DNA from: Photobacterium atrarenae
GTDB lineage: Bacteria; Pseudomonadota; Gammaproteobacteria; Enterobacterales; Vibrionaceae
Assembly: GCF_024380015.1 (NCBI RefSeq)
Contig: NZ_CP101508.1
Span: 2,170,902 to 2,234,901 of the forward strand
Direction of reading: 5' to 3'
DNA length: 64,000 bases
Of this stretch, positions 62,074-64,000 are shown piece by piece. The position numbers and the translations under genes were made by a program. Numbering within the stretch: the first letter of the stretch is position 1; each line of letters opens with the position of its first letter. Below the pieces are notes generated by a model, which did not search any database, was not told where the DNA came from, and saw only the letters and a program-made list of their open reading frames with translations.

Positions 62074-62876
62074 GCGTACAACCTCTCTTTCAGTTCGTGC
62101 AACAGCGTCTGCTGCGTGAACGTGTTTCCTTCAATTTCATTCACCGGCACTAACGCCATCACGGCATTAGTAATAAAGACTTCATCGGCGCAAAGCAACT
62201 CATTCAGGGGTGTTTTGACAAATTCTATACAATACGGGCTCTGCTCAAGCAACGACAGCACATGCGCCCGCATCACCCCATGCACACCACAGCTCTCCAG
62301 GGCTGGGGTAAAGACAGTCTGGCCCTGCCGCCAGAACAGGTTCGAGGCGATCGTCTCAGCCACATAACCCTCGGCATCCAGCACCACCGCATCGAGCCAG
62401 CCCTGCGCTTGCGCTTCCTGTTTCAGCAACACCTGCTCCAGCCGGTTGAGATGTTTCAATCCTGCCAACATCGGGCTGATCGACAACCGCTGCCGACAGA
62501 CCCCCAAAGCGATGCCGTGCTGCTGCCACTGCAGATACTGCGCCGGCCAGGCGAAATCAGAGACAATCACCTGGGTGACGAGGCAACCGGCGGGACTGTA
62601 GCCCCGCCCGCCCGCACCCCGGCTGATCAGCACTTTCACCCCGCCTTTGTCCGGAAAGGCTGCCGCGAGCAGATGAACCTGCTCGGCCAGGGCCTGCCAG
62701 TCCGGTGCTGCGATCCGAAGCGCCGCCAGCGTATTTTGCAACCGCTGTAAATGTAACGGCCATAACCTTGGCTGGCCCTGTTCAACGAGAATGGTGGTAA
62801 AGCAGCCGTCCCCATACTGCAATGCCCGATCAGCCACCGTTACCGTGTCCGTCTCTACCCCGTTGATCAGAATCAT
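62067..62876 (-). CDS. pabC: Aminodeoxychorismate lyase
   Basis: 269 residues from ATG 62876 with GGAGG 6 bases upstream; the first 13 residues of a longer reading are not conserved. PLP fold-type IV: DRALQYGDGCFTTILV, LISRGAGGRGYSP, GLKHLNRLEQVLLKQEA (PLP lysine), VAETIASNLFW. Makes p-aminobenzoate for folate. It follows fabF across a terminator and overlaps mltG, as in E. coli. Confidence 0.94.
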   Translation of the reverse strand: MILINGVETDTVTVADRALQYGDGCFTTILVEQGQPRLWPLHLQRLQNTLAALRIAAPDWQALAEQVHLLAAAFPDKGGVKVLISRGAGGRGYSPAGCLVTQVIVSDFAWPAQYLQWQQHGIALGVCRQRLSISPMLAGLKHLNRLEQVLLKQEAQAQGWLDAVVLDAEGYVAETIASNLFWRQGQTVFTPALESCGVHGVMRAHVLSLLEQSPYCIEFVKTPLNELLCADEVFITNAVMALVPVNEIEGNTFTQQTLLHELKERLYAC

Positions 62877-62896
62877 CCCAGCCTCCAGATAAAAAA

Positions 62897-62923
62897 ACGG
62901 CCCGGTGCATTGCACCGGGCCGT
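62897..62923 (-). terminator. fabF terminator
   Basis: ACGGCCCGGTGC / GCACCGGGCCGT with ATT loop; on the minus strand followed by TTTTTTTATC. Downstream of fabF and before pabC. Confidence 0.93.
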
Positions 62924-62943
62924 GTCATCATAACAGGTTCTCG

Positions 62944-64000
62944 TTAGATTTTCTTAAATAGCAACGAGCCGTTGGTGCCACCGAAACCGAAGGAGTTACA
63001 CAGGGCGTACTCCAGGTTCGCCTGACGCGCTTCACCTGGTACGTAATCCAGATCACAGCCTTCATCAGGATTCTCCAGGTTAATCGTTGGCGGAACCGCC
63101 TGATCAACCAGGGTCATGGCAGTAATAATGGCTTCTACCGAACCGGCAGCACCCAGCAGGTGGCCAGTCATTGACTTGGTTGAAGAAACCAGCACTTTAT
63201 CCGCTGCCGCACCCAGGGCACGTTTAATCCCCAGGGTTTCCGCCACGTCGCCAGCTGGCGTCGAGGTACCGTGCGCATTCACGTAGCCAATTTGATCAGC
63301 ATTGATCCCCGCATCGCGGATCGCCGCTTCCATGGCCAGCGCGCCGCCTGAGCCGTCTTCACTTGGAGACGTCATGTGGTACGCATCGCCGCTCATGCCA
63401 AAGCCAACCAGCTCAGCATAGATTTTCGCGCCACGTGCCTTGGCATGCTCGTACTCTTCCAGCATCATCATGCCGGCACCGTCGCCCAGCACGAAACCGT
63501 CGCGATCTTTATCCCATGGGCGAGACGCCGCTTGTGGATCTTCATTACGCGTCGACAGCGCTTTCGCCGCCGCAAAACCACCCATGCCCAGCGGGGTTGA
63601 TGCTTTTTCTGCACCACCAGCCAGCATGGCATCTGCATCACCATACGCAATCATACGTGCAGCATGGCCAATGTTATGAAGGCCAGTTGTACATGCCGTA
63701 GAGATGGCGATGTTCGGACCGCGCAGACCGTACATGATAGACATGTGGCCGGCGATCATGTTGACAATTGTTGATGGAACAAAGAACGGGCTGATTTTGC
63801 GCGGTCCTTTCTCCAACAGGGCTTGATGGTTGGTTTCAATCAGACCCAGACCACCAATACCAGAGCCGATCGCTACACCGATACGTGGAGCGTTTTCTTC
63901 AGTTACTTCAATACCAGAGTCTTTTAACGCCTGTACGCCTGCTGCGATACCGTATTGAATAAACAAGTCCATTTTGCGAGCATCTTTTTTGGACATGTAC
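62944..64000 (-). CDS. fabF: 3-oxoacyl-ACP synthase II (5' end missing)
   Basis: The gene enters from the right edge; about 352 residues of the roughly 413 of FabF are visible and the N-terminus is cut (the reading starts at ...[11 protein letters not shown]). Thiolase-fold signatures: [17 protein letters not shown] (active Cys), [12 protein letters not shown] (catalytic His), [16 protein letters not shown] (second His) and [13 protein letters not shown]. Condenses malonyl-ACP with acyl-ACP in fatty-acid elongation, including the temperature-dependent step in E. coli. Stop at 62944, strong terminator after it. Confidence 0.95.
   Translation of the reverse strand, partial: YMSKKDARKMDLFIQYGIAAGVQALKDSGIEVTEENAPRIGVAIGSGIGGLGLIETNHQALLEKGPRKISPFFVPSTIVNMIAGHMSIMYGLRGPNIAISTACTTGLHNIGHAARMIAYGDADAMLAGGAEKASTPLGMGGFAAAKALSTRNEDPQAASRPWDKDRDGFVLGDGAGMMMLEEYEHAKARGAKIYAELVGFGMSGDAYHMTSPSEDGSGGALAMEAAIRDAGINADQIGYVNAHGTSTPAGDVAETLGIKRALGAAADKVLVSSTKSMTGHLLGAAGSVEAIITAMTLVDQAVPPTINLENPDEGCDLDYVPGEARQANLEYALCNSFGFGGTNGSLLFKKI

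Overview
The window reads as chromosomal DNA of a gammaproteobacterium of the family Vibrionaceae, with fairly high GC (Photobacterium, Grimontia or Vibrio-like; the genus cannot be fixed from this stretch). The grounds are the SypC-SypD-SypE-like cluster at the left edge, the torT/torS pair, treR-treB-treC, a TfoX/Sxy-family protein, and the fabF-pabC-mltG-tmk-holB-ycfH-ptsG order at the right edge. Genes are dense, operons are short, and many are separated by clear intrinsic terminators. No tRNA, rRNA, insertion sequence, prophage or CRISPR array was seen.

Layout. 1-2.8 kb: the end of a symbiosis/biofilm polysaccharide (syp/rbd-type) operon (outer-membrane export protein, a P-loop protein with a degenerate Walker A motif, and a kinase-receiver-phosphatase regulator). 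2.8-7.4 kb: a minus-strand operon of PhnD-like periplasmic protein, hybrid histidine kinase and glycosyltransferase. 7.4-12.2 kb: an accessory-looking stretch of small genes: a ribbon-helix-helix-like protein behind a perfect inverted repeat, a lysine-rich 40-residue protein, two hypotheticals, a TIM-barrel-like protein, an S4 RNA-binding protein and a TPR membrane protein. 12.4-15.4 kb: speA-speB (arginine to agmatine to putrescine) with a structured leader. 15.4-21 kb: HAD phosphatase, torS/torT sensing pair, mgsA. 21-29.4 kb: MDR oxidoreductase, helD, yccS, an LplT-PlsC fusion and a LysE exporter. 29.5-33.8 kb: treC, treB and treR with two TreR boxes and a CRP site.

34.2-37.1 kb holds an orphan CARF-nuclease (DUF1887, Card1/Can2/VC1899 type) and a secreted endonuclease I. 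37.4-41.2 kb: udp with tandem CRP sites and zntA with a MerR-type promoter. 41.4-50.1 kb contains two related signalling modules: DASS transporter / cNMP-domain histidine kinase / receiver protein on the minus strand, and receiver-cNMP-histidine kinase / receiver protein on the plus strand, separated by CBS and YdgA-family genes. 50.2-56.7 kb: ldhA, a small outer-membrane protein, a DsdC-like LysR regulator, a TfoX-family protein, LON-domain and HDOD proteins, and lysO. 56.7-64 kb: ptsG and the conserved fabF-to-ycfH housekeeping block, with fabF cut by the window edge.

Systems worth following up are the CRISPR-less CARF nuclease with an altered ligand motif, the duplicated cNMP-kinase/receiver modules that share a tail motif after the receiver domain, and the ribbon-helix-helix gene with its operator-like repeat. 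All calls come from reading the sequence; no searches were run.
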